From Alkalibacterium sp. (GTDB lineage: Bacteria; Bacillota; Bacilli; Lactobacillales; Carnobacteriaceae_A), in the NCBI GenBank assembly GCA_020832185.1, contig JAFIFE010000006.1, forward strand, positions 124,001 through 188,000: 64,000 bases of DNA, written 5' to 3'. The notes beneath the pieces were generated by a model. It was not told the origin of the DNA. It searched no databases and saw only the letters and a list, made by a program, of their open reading frames with translations. Position 1 is the first letter of the stretch. Every line of letters starts with the position of its first letter. The position numbers and the translations under genes were made by a program. Shown here piece by piece: positions 62,296 to 64,000 of this stretch.

Positions 62296-63234
62296 ATGAT
62301 TTTGTTAAAATATTTTAGCTTGATTTTGGGAATCAGCATGCTGGCGGCATGTGGGAATGGTCAGGAAACGGAGATTTCCGAAGAAAACCCACTGAACGTT
62401 GTGGCGACTACATCTATGATCGCCGACTTAATGGAACGAATCGGGGGAGAAACAGTGGAAGTGTCTGGGTTGATGGGACCGGGTGTGGATCCTCATGATT
62501 ATCAGCCATCTACATCGGATGTCAACACAATGGCAGAAGCAGACTTGATTGCCTATAACGGATTAATGCTTGAAGAACGGTTTGTTGAAGTGTTCGAGCA
62601 GCTGGATCAGCGTGGAGTGCCATCGATAATCATGGCTGATGCACTGAATGAAGGGGACCTTTTAGATCCTGAGGAAGACGAAGAGAGCCTCGAATTCGAT
62701 CCGCATATCTGGTTCAGCGTGACACACTGGGAAGCTGTGACAGCTCATGCAGCAGATCAGTTAAGTGAAATTGATCCGGATAATGAGGATTATTATCAGG
62801 AGAATGCAGATTCGTATCTAACTGAACTGGATGAATTAAGAACATATATAGAAGAAAGAATCGAGGAAGTCCCTGAACAGTCCCGCTATTTAGTGACTGC
62901 TCACGATGCTTTTCAGTATTTCGGAGAAGAATTCGGATTTGATGTTATTGGACTGCAAGGTCTAAACACTCAAACAGAAGCAGGAACGGGAGACATCAGT
63001 GGGCTCGCAGATTTTCTTGTAGATAATCAAATCAATGCCGTATTCGTTGAAAGTTCTGTGTCCCCACGAAACATTGAAGCACTGATCGAGGCAGCTAGAA
63101 GCAGGGGACATGAAGTTGAAAATGCAGGGGAGTTATACTCTGATGCACTCGGCAGTTCTGAAGCTGATGCAGACACCTATCTGAAAATGTATCGGTCAAA
63201 TATCGATACGATAGTGGATGGTCTGGCAGATTAA
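62296..63234 (+). CDS. Mn/Zn ABC transporter substrate-binding lipoprotein
   Basis: 312 residues from ATG 62296 (GGAAGGG nine bases upstream), preferred over ATG 62275. Lipobox LAAC. Metal ligands by alignment are His in VDPHDYQPS, His in FDPHIWFS, His in TAHDAFQYFG and Asp in YSDALGS, the three-His-one-Asp set of TroA/MntA-like proteins. GLQGLNTQTEAG and FVESSVSPRNIE fit this group. An acidic stretch EEDEES precedes the second His, close to the ligand. Manganese is favoured because the regulator is SloR/MntR-like. Confidence 0.88.
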   Translation: MILLKYFSLILGISMLAACGNGQETEISEENPLNVVATTSMIADLMERIGGETVEVSGLMGPGVDPHDYQPSTSDVNTMAEADLIAYNGLMLEERFVEVFEQLDQRGVPSIIMADALNEGDLLDPEEDEESLEFDPHIWFSVTHWEAVTAHAADQLSEIDPDNEDYYQENADSYLTELDELRTYIEERIEEVPEQSRYLVTAHDAFQYFGEEFGFDVIGLQGLNTQTEAGTGDISGLADFLVDNQINAVFVESSVSPRNIEALIEAARSRGHEVENAGELYSDALGSSEADADTYLKMYRSNIDTIVDGLAD

Positions 63235-63275
63235 TTGTCAGTCGGATACTCCTCATACAGAAAGAAGGATCGGAT

Positions 63276-64000
63276 ATGGAACATAAAAAGGCGATAGCGA
63301 TTAATCATTTAACGGTAGCCTATGATGCAAAGCCTGTCTTGTGGGATATTTCCTGCGGGTTCAATGAAGGACACCTCACAGCAATCATAGGTCCAAATGG
63401 TGCAGGGAAGTCAACGCTGATCAAGTCAATGTTGAGCTTCATTCAGCCCATAACAGGAACGATCGATTTCACAGTATCGGGGGAGCAGAAGGTCCCTTAT
63501 AAAAAAGTGAAGAATAAGATAGCGTATGTCCCTCAAAACACAACGGTGGATTGGGATTTTCCGGCTACAGTACTGGACGTTGTACTAATGGGAAGATATG
63601 GGCACCTGGGATGGCTTAAACGTCCTGGGAAAAAAGATAAAGATGTCGCTAAGCAGATGCTGTTAAAAGTCGGCTTGCCGACATTTGCATCAAGACAAAT
63701 CAGCCAGTTATCTGGTGGTCAGAGACAACGTGTGTTTTTAGCACGTGCGCTGGCACAGGAAGCGGACATATACATTATGGATGAACCCCTGTCGGGTGTC
63801 GATATGAAAACAGAACGCATTATTATGAAGCTATTAAAAAGACTGGTCAAAAAGGGAAAAACCGTTATTGTGGTCCATCATGATTTGCAGACCGTTGAAG
63901 AATACTTTGACAACGTGGTCTTCATTAATCAGGAAGTCATTGCACAAGGCCCGATACAAACGGCCTTTACGAAAGAAAACATAGATAAGACCTACCATCA
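63276..64000 (+). CDS. Mn/Zn ABC transporter ATP-binding protein, 3' end outside window
   Basis: At least 241 residues; the frame is open at the window end. Walker A GPNGAGKST, signature LSGGQRQRVFLARAL, Walker B YIMDEPLSGVD and switch HHDL. It also has MGRYGHLGWLKRP, typical of MntB/ZnuC-like ATPases. GAAGGAT precedes the ATG. It follows the binding protein gene by 41 bp; the permease gene should lie just past the window. Confidence 0.9.
   Translation, partial: MEHKKAIAINHLTVAYDAKPVLWDISCGFNEGHLTAIIGPNGAGKSTLIKSMLSFIQPITGTIDFTVSGEQKVPYKKVKNKIAYVPQNTTVDWDFPATVLDVVLMGRYGHLGWLKRPGKKDKDVAKQMLLKVGLPTFASRQISQLSGGQRQRVFLARALAQEADIYIMDEPLSGVDMKTERIIMKLLKRLVKKGKTVIVVHHDLQTVEEYFDNVVFINQEVIAQGPIQTAFTKENIDKTYH

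Noticed and set aside
1-64000. tRNA, rRNA, transposase or prophage genes
   Set aside because: No such sequence or protein motif was seen in any intergenic stretch or reading frame.

Overview
The window looks like a chromosomal segment of a low-to-moderate GC Bacillota, most likely a Lactobacillales member of the Carnobacteriaceae type (salt- or alkali-tolerant genera such as Alkalibacterium or Marinilactibacillus are my best guess; this is inference). The reasons are strong AGGAGG ribosome sites, many TTG and GTG starts, acidic proteins, an OpuAC-type glycine betaine binding lipoprotein, an NhaC antiporter, a CopB-type copper ATPase, near-consensus TTGACA/TATAAT promoters and CcpA-like cre sites. 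No rRNA, tRNA, transposase, prophage or CRISPR array was seen; the gene content is ordinary chromosome.

Layout. 1-4 kb: two DUF5050 beta-propeller membrane proteins (the first cut by the window edge), a CPBP protease and a PH-domain protein. 4-13 kb: aldehyde dehydrogenase, small unknowns, a GDSL hydrolase, a chemotaxis receptor, a DUF4349 lipoprotein, a VOC protein and a glutathionyl-hydroquinone reductase. 13-22 kb: two related membrane proteins, an FMN-binding/flavodoxin pair, a DinB protein, an AAA ATPase, and a TetR regulator divergent from a 1410-residue 2-hydroxyacyl-CoA dehydratase activase fusion, followed by an EndoIII-like glycosylase. 22-37 kb: CopB, an FAD oxidoreductase/SDR pair, a type II P-ATPase, an amine-oxidase-like flavoprotein, two duplicated dicarboxylate symporters, a luciferase-like monooxygenase and a 2-hydroxyacid dehydrogenase. 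37-48 kb: an ATP-grasp enzyme, an SDR, an mhqO-mhqD quinone-detoxification operon with an MhqR-like operator, a quinone oxidoreductase, a coiled-coil gene with an early stop codon, NhaC, OpuAC, an aldo/keto reductase, a GNAT and an SMP-30 protein. 48-58 kb: DUF302, a yxlEFG-like ABC operon, a YjlB cupin, and a complete 3-hydroxybutyrate/acetoacetate degradation operon with permease and LysR regulator. 58-64 kb: type I pullulanase, a TVP38 protein, and a DtxR/MntR-type regulator divergent from a Mn/Zn ABC transporter that runs off the window end.

Functional themes are quinone/electrophile and redox stress (mhqO, mhqD, hydroquinone reductase, quinone oxidoreductase, flavodoxin), ion and osmotic balance (CopB, P-ATPase, NhaC, OpuAC, Mn uptake) and carbon catabolism with candidate cre sites (hydroxybutyrate operon, symporters).

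The most unusual signal is non-coding. Four intergenic loci (12.88-12.98, 24.58-24.95, 32.94-33.45 and 48.46-48.67 kb) carry units with a common plan: GAGT, about 26-27 variable bases that often form a hairpin, ACTC, then about 17-18 bases of linker, giving a period of 51-52 bp. The period equals five DNA helical turns and the two half-spacings are close to three and two turns. The inner sequences differ completely between loci while the frame is kept. I do not recognise this element family.
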